Below are positions 54,949 through 64,000 of a stretch of 64,000 nt of DNA, in pieces. The notes under the pieces were generated by a model. The model ran no database searches, was not told where the DNA came from, and was given only the letters and a program-made list of their open reading frames with translations. The translations under genes and the position numbers were made by a program. Source of the DNA: Trichopria drosophilae (lineage: Eukaryota > Arthropoda > Insecta > Hymenoptera > Diapriidae). Every line of letters starts with the position of its first letter. Position 1 is the first letter of the stretch. The stretch spans positions 86,222,001 through 86,286,000 of the forward strand of contig CM059583.1 of the NCBI GenBank assembly GCA_030407085.1, written 5' to 3'.

Positions 54949-56079
54949 TTGTTTGATTTTAGTAAAGCTTTTGACAAAGTTTGTCATGTTACTCTTCTTC
55001 GGAAACTTGCAACACTGGGACTCTCAAATAACACCTTGTGCTGGCTGGGTTCTTATCTCTCGGGTAGAACCCAGGCTGTCTTGGGAAAGAACGGAACCAA
55101 ATCGAATTTCAGGCAACTAAATACAGGTGTTCCACAAGGATCTGTACTTGGTCCACTGTTATTCTCTCTCTACATAAATGACGTAACTCTTGATCTCGAT
55201 AGAGATATCTACCACATAACTTTTGCTGATGACCTTCAAATATACGCACAATGTCACATTCGAGATATAACTATCGCAAAACACAAATTGTGTAGTGCTG
55301 CTCTATCCATTATAAGTTGGGCCACATGCAATAATCTATCCCTGAATGTCTCCAAGACTAAAGCTATTCCTTTTGGCGCAAGTGCCTACCTGCGAGAACT
55401 ATCTGCTAATGAAAACAACTTCATTGATATTGGTAACTCAAGGGTATTTTTTGAATCCTCCGTACGCAGCTTGGGCGTTATACTTGATTCTGAACTGTCA
55501 TGGAAAGAACGTGTGAAAATGACATGTAGGAAGATCACTTTTTTAATGTATCGGCTACGCTTCTTCAGGAAAAGTACCAATTTCCGTATGCGCAAGCATC
55601 TCATTGAAATGCTTCTGTTTCCCCTGGTAGATTACTGTTCTGTGGTACTGATGAGCATATCTGCGGAGCAGGAATTAAAACTTGATCGTAAGATTAATGA
55701 CGCAATTAGATATGTTTATGGTATAAGCAGGTACGAACATATAACATCATACAGGAAAAAACTGGGTTGGCTCTCCATAGGAATGCGTAGATGTTACTTT
55801 GCAACCTGCCTTACATACAAGATTTTGGTCACTAATACTCCTAATTACTTGGCGAGACTCTTCACAGCGTATGTTTCAAACAGACCAATAAGAGGTGAGG
55901 TGCAGGCTTTGGTCATTCCCAAATTCACTACAGAATCTTTGAGGTCATCATTCCATATCGCCGCATCCTATATTTGGAATTTCCTACCTACCACCATCCG
56001 CAACTCACCTTCATTTTCCATATTCAAAAATAAAGCATTTTTGTTTTTTTCTAATCTTGACGGCAGAATAAAATTATGA
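54949..56079 (+). CDS. inner LINE RT domain (motif A to C-terminus), open frame
   Basis: 376 residues without stops. Catalytic motif A DFSKAFDKVCH (Asp3), GVPQGSVLGPLLFSLYIND (motif B, residues 60-78), ITFADDLQIYA (motif C, Asp94-95), NLSLNVSKTKAIPFG, RSLGVILDSELSW (start of thumb), LFPLVDYCSVV, LDRKINDAIRYVYG, HITSYRKKLGWLSI, and the usual end FHIAASYIWNFLPTTIRNSP. All catalytic Asp are present, but the N-terminal RT fingers and the start codon are lost through the internal deletion, so it is not a functional polymerase. The open frame suggests it is younger than the outer LINE. Confidence 0.8.
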   Translation: MFDFSKAFDKVCHVTLLRKLATLGLSNNTLCWLGSYLSGRTQAVLGKNGTKSNFRQLNTGVPQGSVLGPLLFSLYINDVTLDLDRDIYHITFADDLQIYAQCHIRDITIAKHKLCSAALSIISWATCNNLSLNVSKTKAIPFGASAYLRELSANENNFIDIGNSRVFFESSVRSLGVILDSELSWKERVKMTCRKITFLMYRLRFFRKSTNFRMRKHLIEMLLFPLVDYCSVVLMSISAEQELKLDRKINDAIRYVYGISRYEHITSYRKKLGWLSIGMRRCYFATCLTYKILVTNTPNYLARLFTAYVSNRPIRGEVQALVIPKFTTESLRSSFHIAASYIWNFLPTTIRNSPSFSIFKNKAFLFFSNLDGRIKL

Positions 56080-56248
56080 GACATTTTAAAGAAATAATAA
56101 ATTGAAATATACTGTCATACTATTTTGTAATATCATATAGCTTTTCTCAACTATTATACACAAATCTCATATTGTTATAACTCATGTAATTATTATAAGA
56201 AATATCTTATACTTAATATTGTACAATAAAATGTACACAAATAAATAC

Positions 56249-56280
56249 TTATCATATCATATCATATCATATCATATCAT
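56249..56280. repeat. (ATCAT)n LINE tail
   Basis: About six ATCAT units mark the 3' end of the inner LINE, directly followed by the TATTCT duplication. Confidence 0.9.
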
Positions 56281-57971
56281 ATTCTCATTAAAAATTAATA
56301 TTTTACTTTTCGGTTTTTTCAGTTTAGTAGTCTTTGGTATCTTCTTTTTTGCCAGCTTTTAGATTTACAAAATTATGAAAATTAACAAAATGGCGGCTGT
56401 TTTTTCAAACATAAAAAGCTTGATTTTCTCAGAAACATCATTTTTTAAAAATTCAATTTTTTTTTAAGAATAGACAAAGCAAAAAGGAAACTTTTCCAAT
56501 ATGTTTGGTTGGCGCTAAAATGCCCAGTGAGCTGCAAGATTTTTTTTCCTAAAAAAATGATGAGTATTTGGTTGTAACGTCTTCTTTTCAGTTAAAAAAA
56601 ATAAAAAGGGAAATTTCGAATATGCATATTAACAACCTATAATAGATCAAAATAAAAAAAGACGTCTAGCTGCAATGCACCTAAACACCAAACACTACTA
56701 CCCTACTTAGCGATACGCAAGATGGACGACGTGGACGTGATAGGGTTCTCATCCGATTGGGATACTTTTTGGAGTGAGTCCCCTTGCCTCTCACAAATCA
56801 GGGGCTTTTTGAATTTCAGTGGTAAATAATAATCGCTTTACATACGTTGACTTTTCCAAACTCTCGGAAACAAACTTATAATTTAGCAAACTTTTCTCGG
56901 CGGGTGTTTTGCAGTTCTCGCCATATAAGCGCCCTAAGTTATACATTGGTTCTTTCAAAATAGCGAAAGATTCTCCAAAGCTAGCGCCTCACTATCCCCA
57001 CTTTCGCATCTTTGTTTATATCGGTGTAATGGGTGCTTCTGTCTGTGAGTGTGGCTAAGCGAGTGTGGCTCAGCGAAACAACATAGTGGGGGAAGGTGAG
57101 GAAGGGAGTGGTGTAACTTTGGACAAGCCGACTTGATAACTTTGGAAATACATATATATCTTTGGACGGTACAACTTACGGCGAGGACTATTGTAAGTAA
57201 GAAAAATCTCAAAATCTCTGACGACGACTAGTAGCGAGAAATCGAATTTAATGGCGCATTCGAACGCGAGCGAAAACTTTCGCTCCGGCGACGCATCGTG
57301 CGCGATAGATTTCTATTCAAGGAGGTTTCGCAACTGTTTTTGTTTTTAAAATACAAAAAAATTGTTTCTCATTGTTAATATTTGAAAGTTTAGACTTTTA
57401 ATTTACATATTCAAAATTTCCCTGTTATTTTTGTAACTGAAAAGAAGACGTTGATGCAATAATAAATACCCGTCATTTTTGTAGAAAAAAAATTCTTGCT
57501 GCTCTCAGGGTGTTTTAGCACCAACCAAACATATTGGAAAAGTTTCCTTTTTGCTTTGTCTATTCATACAAAAAATTGAATTTTTAAAAAATTATGTTTC
57601 TGAGAAAATCAAGTCTTCTTATAATTGAAAAAACAGCCGCCATTTTGTTAATTTTAAAAATGTTGTAAAACTAAAAACTAGCAAAGAAAGAAGATACCAA
57701 ACACTACTAAACTGAAAAACCGAAAAGTAAAGTGTTTATTTTTAACGAGAATAAAGAGATTTGAAAATAATTTTCCATCTGGTTTGGACGAAAATGATGG
57801 AAGTAGCGTAATTCTTGTAGTGCTCATAACTATACGAATTTTTGTTTGTTTGCAAAACAAAAAAATACGTATATTTTTATTTGTCAAAAAGAACAATAAA
57901 AGACGTATAAAACATGATTTGGAATTTCGAACTTATTTTCGTTGCATGCTTTGATTTGGAATTGGTCTACT

Positions 57972-58498
57972 GTGGTGCTACCGAAAACCAAACTGTCCTG
58001 GATGTAGGAGACTATTCTTCTCGAGATAGGTAACTGCTTTTCTAGTTACTAACGCGTCTAGTATCTTCGACATATGCGGTGGATTTGCAATCGGACGCGT
58101 ATCACTAGGGGAAGCTGGATGTGCAAGTTTGTTGAGTGGTATGATAAAAGATAGCTTACACAACGATGGGTAGACCCCTGACTGAAGTGAAAAATTAAAG
58201 ATAGCTGTGAAGGGTATTACAATGACAGAGAGAACTCTTTTAAGGTGGATGATTTGCAACCCATCTGGACTAAGAACTTTTGATATCGAGAATTATGTAG
58301 GAGAGCACTATGAACTTCATCTGGTTGTAATAGAGGAAAGGCAAATGTTGACGAATTTTCATTGATGGGAGTATGTAATATTTGTCTGAGTTGTGACTCG
58401 GTGCAAGCAGGATGAACTGACGATATCGGCGCATAGTAAGTATTCAACTCCTCGGGAGAGAAATGTTCCAACGCCGTATGAGGTGGTGTAGAAGTCAA
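57972..58498 (-). pseudogene. outer LINE linker and RT N-terminal blocks
   Basis: Two frames: PPHTALEHFSPEELNTYYAP, ESQLRQIL (58,498) and IFNFSLQSGVYPSLCKLSFI, PLNKLAHPASPSDTRPIANP, HMSKILDALVTRKAVTYLEK, HPGQFGFR (58,259) up to the TACT site. These are RT blocks 1-3 (SDTRPIA, FGFR). The copy at 62.7 kb has the same words (SSDTRPKTNPPHL, CGFHKHYSIQT). Confidence 0.8.
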
Positions 58499-59116
58499 CC
58501 CGCTACGAAAGGAGTTGTTGACTTTGAGAAACTGAGAATCTTAATCGGAGAATCAACCAAGAACACATCTATATGCGTATGCGTGTTGGAATGGAACGTG
58601 TGATGTGTTGCACCGAATGGGACCGAAAACAATGAATAATCGCCCACGTAACCCCTAAGGTAGATCGAGCTGTAACTAAAGCTCAATAAGTCGCAATTTA
58701 AATCACCGTAATAACAATATTTTTGAACGTAGACATATAACAATTAAGTTTATTTATAAAATCTGACAGCATGTGACCTTCAGGCCGTCGATATATGGTA
58801 GCTAATAGTAAACCAGTATTTTGCGGTAGCTTTACATTTAATACGAGGTATTCCGGATCATTACAGACGCACTAATTAACGATTCTAACGCATTATAAAC
58901 TAACGATTCATGAAGGTAGCACGCTACTCCTCCACCTAGAGCATACTTATTACTAACTGTAGACCACAATGCCCTATCATTCCGCACTAGGTTATACGAC
59001 GGAACACTGAGTGCACTGGACGAAAAAAGAGGGTTCAGCCAAGTTTCAGACAGCGCAAGTAAATGAAGATTTGTGGTCTGAATAAACTGTTCAACTTGGG
59101 CAAAGTGAGGCAGCAA
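58495..59116 (-). pseudogene. outer LINE APE-type endonuclease
   Basis: LPHFAQVEQFIQTTNLHLLA, LSETWLNPLFSS (Glu motif intact), NKYALGGGVACYLHESL (59,116 frame), then YYGDLNCDLLSFS (GDLN) and SNTHTHIDVFLVDSP (58,743 frame). One frameshift around 58,750-58,840 (LLATIYRRPEGH is in the gap). Confidence 0.7.
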
Positions 59117-59150
59117 CGAAATTATATTACTATAAAAAACATGAATAGTT

Positions 59151-59486
59151 TATAGAATTTTCCGCATTTACAACATTTGGTTGGTTTTTGAGAGTACGAG
59201 TTACAGTTGCACGAGAGGGCAAGTAGTATGTAAACTGTACTCTAATTGTTAAATTAGAACACACACTTTCTCGATTAATAATTACAATTGCATGTGCCAC
59301 ATAATTCTTACATACATGTCTATATATAAATCTGTATTCCGGACATTTCGCGGATCTATTCAAAAACACTAATGCCTATCAGAAATAACAGATTCTTTAC
59401 CTATATCTTCGCACTGAATCATATCGCCGTAATAATATATTGTAAACATATCATCAGCTGCAAATATTTGTAGTGATTTATTTTCA
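59151..59486. other. 5' flank of the outer LINE
   Basis: The minus frame 59,369-59,130 (LPSRATVTRTLKNQPNVVNA) looks protein-like but has no family that I recognise; it could be the end of the outer LINE ORF1. Otherwise noncoding. Confidence 0.35.
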
Positions 59487-61966
59487 TTTTTGGAAGCACA
59501 TTCCTACTTTCCCGTTCATCCTAGCAAAGGATATACTTTAGATTTTCTTTTTTCGTCAGTGCCTAACACTCAATTTCTTTATAACCCAGATTTTCTTCTT
59601 CCTACCGATGCTCATCACATGCATGCATATTTTAATCTGCCTCATTTTGAATTCCAATCTTCTGACATTAACTTCATTTCATACAACTTTAAAAGTGCAG
59701 ACTTTGCCAGGATGAATGCGGACTTGCTATTAGTTAATTGGGGATGTGTTGTAAATGAGCCTGATATTGATAAAGCGTTACCCACATTTTACAATATTTT
59801 ATACGGAGTTATTGATAAACATGTTCCAAAAATGCGCTTTACTTGTCTTGTCATTTTCCTCCCTGGTACAATACTGACATAAAAAACTTTTTCTTTAAAA
59901 AGAAAATGGCACATGCGCAGTGGAAGAGATATAATACACAAACTGATTTTTTGGCACTTAAGAAACTCAGAGCTCTTTGTATAAAGAATTCAATGTCACT
60001 CTATAGGCAGCATATTTCCAATATCGAAGTAAAAACTAGAACAAATGATTTTTGGACATTTATTAATGACTCCCGTAAATCTAATGTACTACCTTCAAGA
60101 TTCAATTTTCATGATAATCATTCCGCCGATATGAGTAGCACTGTTAATTTATTTAATGATTATTTCGGTCCGGTTTATCGTCAGGCGTCTCAGTTTAGGC
60201 CGTCCCTAGAGTGTTTTGTCCCCGCTAATGATATTCTCAATTTTACAATCGCCCAAAATGAAATCGCTTCTGCTATAAATATTTTAACATCGTCTTATAC
60301 TTCAGGATAGGATGAAAGTCCTCCATTATTTTTAAAAAATTGTATGTCGCCTCTGTTAGATCCATTAAGTTATCTTTTTAATAAATCCCTTGAATGCAGT
60401 ATTTTTCCAAAATGTTGGAAGGAAACTTTTATTACCCCAATTTATAAAGATGGTGATAAATGTAACGTTTGTAATTATCGACAAATTTCTGTAATAAGTA
60501 GTACTCCTAAACGTTTTGACTCAATCGTTGCTCGTAAATTGAGCGAAGTTTTACAGACCATAATAATTTCTAACCAACATGGTTTCTCGAAAAATAAATC
60601 AACTGTGTCGAAATTATTACTTTTTTCTGATTTTGTATCTAACTCATTTGCGGAAGGTGGTCAGGTCGATACTATTTATCTGGACTTCGCTAAAGCATTC
60701 GATAGTATTAATCATGCAAGGCTTATAAGTAAGATGAATCGGTTGGGGTTCTCGAGCGCGTTTATGAGATGGACGGATTCATATTTAACTGGAGGAACGT
60801 GTGAGAATTAAGGACTCTATGTCCGACTCTTGTTCTGTTCCTTCGGGAGTACCTCAAGGCATACACCTGGGCCCGCTTCTATTTAATCTTTTTATTAACG
60901 ATATCGGTAACAACATTCAATTTTCTAAATTCCTGATTTATGCAGATGTTATTAACATTTTTAGTAAGATTCGTTCACCCATCGACGCTTCAAGGCTCCA
61001 GCGTTATCTGGACTCAATAGAGAGATGGTCAAAGTTAAATGGTCTCAACTTAAACATTAATAAATGTAAAGTTAAGTCTTAATCTCGTCAGGCTGATAAA
61101 TTCGAATTCGCGTACAACATATCTGATGTGAAGTTGTCCAGGGTAAATAAGCATTCGGATATCGGGGTGGTTATGTGTGACGATTTTTCTTTTGGGGATC
61201 ACATTCAGCATATTCGTAACAAGGCTTCTAAAATGCTTGGATTTGTTCAAAGTTCTACCAAAGATTTTAAAGATTCGCAAGTCATAACATACCTTGTACG
61301 TACGTTAGTTCTGCCACATTTTATTTACGCTGCTCCAATACGGTCTCCATATACACTCTCTGATATTGAGTATCTCGAAGGAATTCAGGGAAGAGCTCTT
61401 AGATATTTAGCATTTAAGTCTGGTAACCCCTTATCACGGTTTGACCACAATTTTCATGATATATCATCTAAATTTCCGACAATCAATTCACTTCACCATT
61501 ATCACGATTCCTTAGCAGTGTATCGCATCTTAAATTCGAATATAGAAACACACTTATCTGAACTATTCCCAACAAGGGACACACATTATCCAATCCGAGA
61601 TCCGAGAGTCATTAAAGAATCGACTTGCAAGAGGAACTATGTGTTCTACCATCCTATTCCGCGTCTGAGACGAGGATGGAATAATCTAGTTGTGTCCACT
61701 CGTTCACTCAGTACGCTACATATTTTCAAAAAATCGGTTTCTAGTTTACTCTATCAGTACTATGACTAATTTGTAATTTGTAATTTACTTTGTATATATC
61801 GTATATATCGTCGTTTTTGCGTGTGCGTGTATATGTATATATTTTAATCTTCATTCTTGTCATTCCTGCGTTGTATTTTCTAATTTATATTACTTGTTTT
61901 CTACATTTTTGTATTATTATTTGTAAAGGACTTTTGGCACGTTTATTAATAAAATAAATAAATAAA
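59487..61966 (+). mobile_element. 5'-truncated non-LTR retrotransposon with TAAA-type tail
   Basis: Starts inside the endonuclease C-terminus and runs through RT to a (TAAA/AAATAA)n tail at 61,946-61,966. Four frames in order give one polyprotein; the family differs from the ADDTQFY group. Confidence 0.75.
59490..61769 (+). pseudogene. LINE polyprotein remnant (EN end, RT)
   Basis: 59,490-59,882: YTLDFLFSSVPN and TDAHHMHAYF (endonuclease end). 59,843-60,310: linker, NDFWTFINDSRKS, stop at 60,308. 60,344-60,811: SIFPKCWKETFITPIYKDGD, NYRQISVIS (RT blocks 1-2), QHGFSKNKST, DTIYLDFAKAFDSINH (motif A, catalytic Asp). 60,801-61,082: GVPQGIHLGPLLFNLFINDI (motif B), LIYADVINIF (motif C with YADD changed to YADV), LNINKCKV. 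61,128-61,769: HSDIGVVMCDDFSF, thumb, PIPRLRRGWNNLVVSTR. Three frameshifts or stops and loss of a catalytic Asp: inactive. Tail motifs are of the Jockey/I type, clade not fixed. Confidence 0.8.
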
Positions 61967-62434
61967 ATTACACAGTTTTCACTATAAACTGTCACATCAG
62001 GATCATTTAAGAATTCTTTCATTTTATCGTAGAATATTTCTGTTATTACACGTTTTTCAAAATTACCTTTAACAAATTCGGGTTTTTACACGAAAGCATC
62101 TTGAATCTCATCTGCAGTTTTTCTACTGTATAACTTTTTCACCGCATGTAATTCGTAGCTGTGACTTTTTTCGGAACAATGAATGAGAGTTTTTTAACCG
62201 TCCAAATATTTATACTGTAACCTCGTGATAAACACTGCCAGCTGATTGTACGACACAAACGTAAATTCCCAAAAACAAGCAAGTTTTATAGTCAAATGAC
62301 GATGCATTGGCACTATCCTTCTCTCTCCCATTTTCTTGTCAATTGTATTTGCCTAGGTTTAAGAAATACATAATTACGGAAGATCTCAATTGTAGCTAAC
62401 AAGCTATGGTCGTGTCTATGTAAACTTGGCCTGC
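61967..62434. other. noncoding; minus-strand protein-like relic
   Basis: Minus-strand frames at about 62,190-61,985 read ELHAVKKLYSRKTADEIQD and PEFVKGNFEKRVITEIFYDK with a stop between; this looks like decayed coding DNA of an unknown protein. No start or ends visible. Confidence 0.3.
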
Positions 62435-63210
62435 CAACCGTCTCGTCACAATCCGCCCTAAATCACTTCTCTTCTTATACATTAAATCGACTCTATTCAG
62501 TAATAGCATCATCCACTACTGAAACATCCTTCACAGTCTCTGCTTTCACTCACCAAGATGTCTTTAACACACTGAAGTCGGTCCTTCACACAAATCTCTA
62601 GGCCTCTCAAATCTCTAATCTTTGTTTGGCACATCTGAAGCACAAATTTCCCGACATTACTCCTTATCTAATTTCCATCTTTAACTTTTCAGTAGCCCCC
62701 ACACATTTCCGTCTACTTTGGAATCTCTTTATGTCGTTCCACTCAATAAAGTTCCAAACCCTGTACATTCTTCTGATACGCGCCCAAAAACTAATCCGCC
62801 TCATCTTTTCAAAGTCATCGATTCACTTGCCACCGAGCAAATACGCCGATACCTAGAGACCAATGACCTACTATTTTCTAAGCAATGTGGGTTTCACAAA
62901 CACTATAGCATCCAAACTACACTACTTCATCTCTTAGATGACATACTGCTTGGTGTCGACAAATGTTCTGTAACTGTCCTGGTTCTCTTTGATTTTTCGA
63001 AAGCCTTTGTTGCTCAAGCCACACGCATATACTAATGTGATTTTCATGACCTCGGTTTCGAAGACTCGGCCTTAAAATGGATCCACTAATTTGTTTCCGA
63101 TTTTTCCCAGTCAATAATAAATCTGAATTGGCCGACATCACAAGTTGAATACACTATATCCGGTGTTCCACAGGGTTACCAGTTTAGGCCTAACTTTTGT
63201 AATATCGTGA
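62435..63210 (+). pseudogene. CR1-like LINE RT relic, 5' part (same family as outer LINE)
   Basis: Plus strand: FSSYTLNRLYSVIASSTTE, FTVSAFTHQDVFNTLKSVL, a stop at 62,600, DITPYLISIFNFSV, then (frame 62,718) ESLYVVPLNK, SSDTRPKTNPPHLFKVIDSL, CGFHKHYSIQTTLLHLLDDI, SVTVLVLFDFSKAF (motif A), and after a break DLGFEDSALKWIH and TISGVPQGYQF (motif B) ending NIVI at the MITE. Several frameshifts. Confidence 0.75.
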
Positions 63211-63214
63211 TTTA

Positions 63215-63575
63215 CCCTTTCCGGCACACATTTTTCTGATGACCCATTTTTCATATTGAATCCGCCATTTTGAATTTTCAAAATCTGAGTACAGATTCAT
63301 AAACAGCAACCTCCAAGAGACCCGAGTACCCAGTTTCATCTCGATCCATTTGAACATTTGCTAGCGACTGCATTTTTTCTATAAAAATTACGAATTTTAG
63401 TTATTTATTGGTTTATAAAACATCATGTTAAATAAAGATTGACTTAAATGCAATGTCATGCACTTCTTCAACATTGGATTTAAAAAAAAACGGGAGCAAA
63501 TGCATTATTTTGTCTTTAAAAACTCAAATTTTCTAATGGGTTCCGATAATATATTAGCCATAGTGCTGGAAAGGG
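63215..63575. mobile_element. 361-bp piggyBac-type MITE in the LINE relic
   Basis: Starts CCCTTTCCGGCACAC and ends ATAGTGCTGGAAAGGG, imperfect inverted repeats with piggyBac-like tips. Flanked by TTTA and TTGG, which look like mutated TTAA copies. Contains a ~119-bp repeat unit (near 63,252-63,330). No coding capacity. Confidence 0.65.
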
Positions 63576-63579
63576 TTGG

Positions 63580-63775
63580 ACCTTATTTTCGAGCCTACGG
63601 TATTGTCTCCACAATTCCATAATATTTACTGATAATACACAATTTTACTTAACAACTCCTTACCAACTTCGTCTTATCAACTCTGTTTCATGCAAAGTCC
63701 ATAATTCTCTTTATAAACTGAAATTTCATGGAGCTTATCCTCCTTCGTCCATAAAACTCGCTCTTATAAATTCAT
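63580..63775 (+). pseudogene. CR1-like LINE RT relic, part downstream of the MITE
   Basis: TLFSSLRYCLHNSIIFTDNT and TQFYLTTPYQ (motif C changed to FTDN), then, after an internal deletion of about 85 residues relative to the 52-kb copy, SVSCKVHNSLYKLKFHGAYP and PSSIKLALINS. It aligns with NTLFSQLRYC...FADDTQFYLSTP of the outer LINE. Confidence 0.75.
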
Positions 63776-63864
63776 AGTATATTATAAATTCTAGTATATT
63801 AGTAATAATATCTTAACGAGTTTGCATTTTTTCGGGGGAAATGCTATTCACGGGATATCTACTG

Positions 63865-64000
63865 GTAATATTGAAAAATGCAATCTCGTCAAGATATTGT
63901 CATACAGGAATGTATGAGATATTCACCTTGAAATGATCTTAACTCTGACTTAAAAGGTATATTGTAGGTCATTCCCTGAACATAAAATGTCTCCGTTTTT
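63865..64000. repeat. dispersed repeat, matches 16,290-16,400
   Basis: ATATTGTCATA, GGAAT(T)TATGAGATATTC, ACCTTGAAATGA and AGGTATATT occur in the same order as at 16,290-16,400. The window ends inside the repeat. Confidence 0.65.

Larger units (their letters stand above)
53294..56279 (+). mobile_element. inner non-LTR retrotransposon (plus strand) in the foldback element
   Basis: Flanked by TATTCT at 53,288-53,293 and 56,280-56,285, which the uninterrupted right arm of the host element contains once (TTATTCTCG). Order: ORF1 (53,320-53,906), endonuclease (54,062-54,828), deletion, RT (54,949-56,079), 3' end with an (ATCAT)n tail. About 1 kb including RT blocks 0-2 is missing between EN and the palm. 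The pentamer tail suggests an L2/CR1-supergroup LINE. Confidence 0.85.
53072..57967. mobile_element. foldback DNA element with TACT duplication, inserted in the outer LINE
   Basis: Ends GACCAATTCC (53,072) and GGAATTGGTC (57,967), flanked by TACT at 53,068-53,071 and 57,968-57,971. Inverted arms of about 600 bases: 53,072-53,293 plus 56,286-56,640 on the left, 57,380-57,967 on the right. The left arm is split by a LINE (53,294-56,279). Without it the element is about 1.9 kb. No transposase frame. The interior 56,640-57,380 holds the GTGAGTCCCC cassette and a GC-rich patch near 57,260-57,310. Confidence 0.85.
51641..59150 (-). mobile_element. CR1-like non-LTR retrotransposon (outer element of a three-level nest)
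   Basis: Minus strand: endonuclease (59,116-58,495), linker and RT start (58,498-57,972), then a 4.9-kb DNA element (53,072-57,967), then RT palm and thumb (53,067-51,994) and a 3' region with (ACTAA)n near 51,711-51,733. The RT signature FADDTQFYL and the overall organisation suggest the CR1/Jockey supergroup (CR1, L2, Crack, Daphne). A stop replaces a codon at GFR-HHS, a 52-base tandem duplication breaks the palm, and part of motif B is missing. Old. Confidence 0.75.

Overview
The window is eukaryotic, AT-rich and gene-poor. It looks like arthropod (probably insect) nuclear DNA made mostly of transposable elements of different ages inserted next to and inside each other. Evidence: GT-AG introns, two exons of a host protein kinase (casein kinase II alpha), and typical animal transposon families (Crypton, piggyBac, a mariner with DD41D spacing, Mutator-like elements, several LINE families, one LTR element). 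There is no operon structure, no prokaryotic gene and no clear RNA gene. A hymenopteran is plausible but cannot be shown from sequence alone.

Layout. 0-5.3 kb: noncoding DNA and a decayed Mutator-like transposase. 5.3-7.6 kb: a Crypton tyrosine-recombinase element whose ends carry clusters of palindromes that look like recombinase core sites. 8.3-8.9 kb: a LINE relic. 10.1-16.1 kb: a head-to-tail block of R1-like LINE copies (A, B, C, all minus strand); copy B is split in its reverse transcriptase by a 603-bp foldback MITE whose removal restores the frame. 16.6-19.3 kb: a complete mariner-type element with about 211-bp inverted repeats, TA duplications and an uninterrupted 363-residue transposase. 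20.0-20.4 kb: two casein kinase II alpha exons, the only recognisable host gene sequence.

22-30 kb: a CR1-like LINE relic; a 1.5-kb TA-flanked element (E1) with nuclear-receptor-like half sites and a 31-bp minisatellite; a 4.1-kb element (E2) with 0.86-kb inverted arms around a decayed gene of an unclassified repetitive protein family and a 30-bp minisatellite. 31.7-32.6 kb: a long hairpin. 33.4-34.7 kb: a deleted piggyBac. 35-41 kb: fragments of a LINE with restriction-like endonuclease (RLE), a second Mutator-like relic and a second hairpin. 41.5-45.5 kb: a third Mutator-like transposase split by a gag-only LTR element. 45.8-49.4 kb: two RLE-LINE copies head to tail.

51.6-59.1 kb: a three-level nest. 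A minus-strand CR1-like LINE contains a foldback DNA element (TACT duplication), which contains a plus-strand LINE (TATTCT duplication). 59.5-64 kb: two more LINE relics, the second split by a small piggyBac-type MITE at a degenerate TTAA.

Most coding relics carry stops or frameshifts. The best preserved are the mariner transposase, the catalytic part of the Crypton recombinase and the RT domain of the inner LINE. The insertion order can be read in several places from target duplications and interrupted frames.
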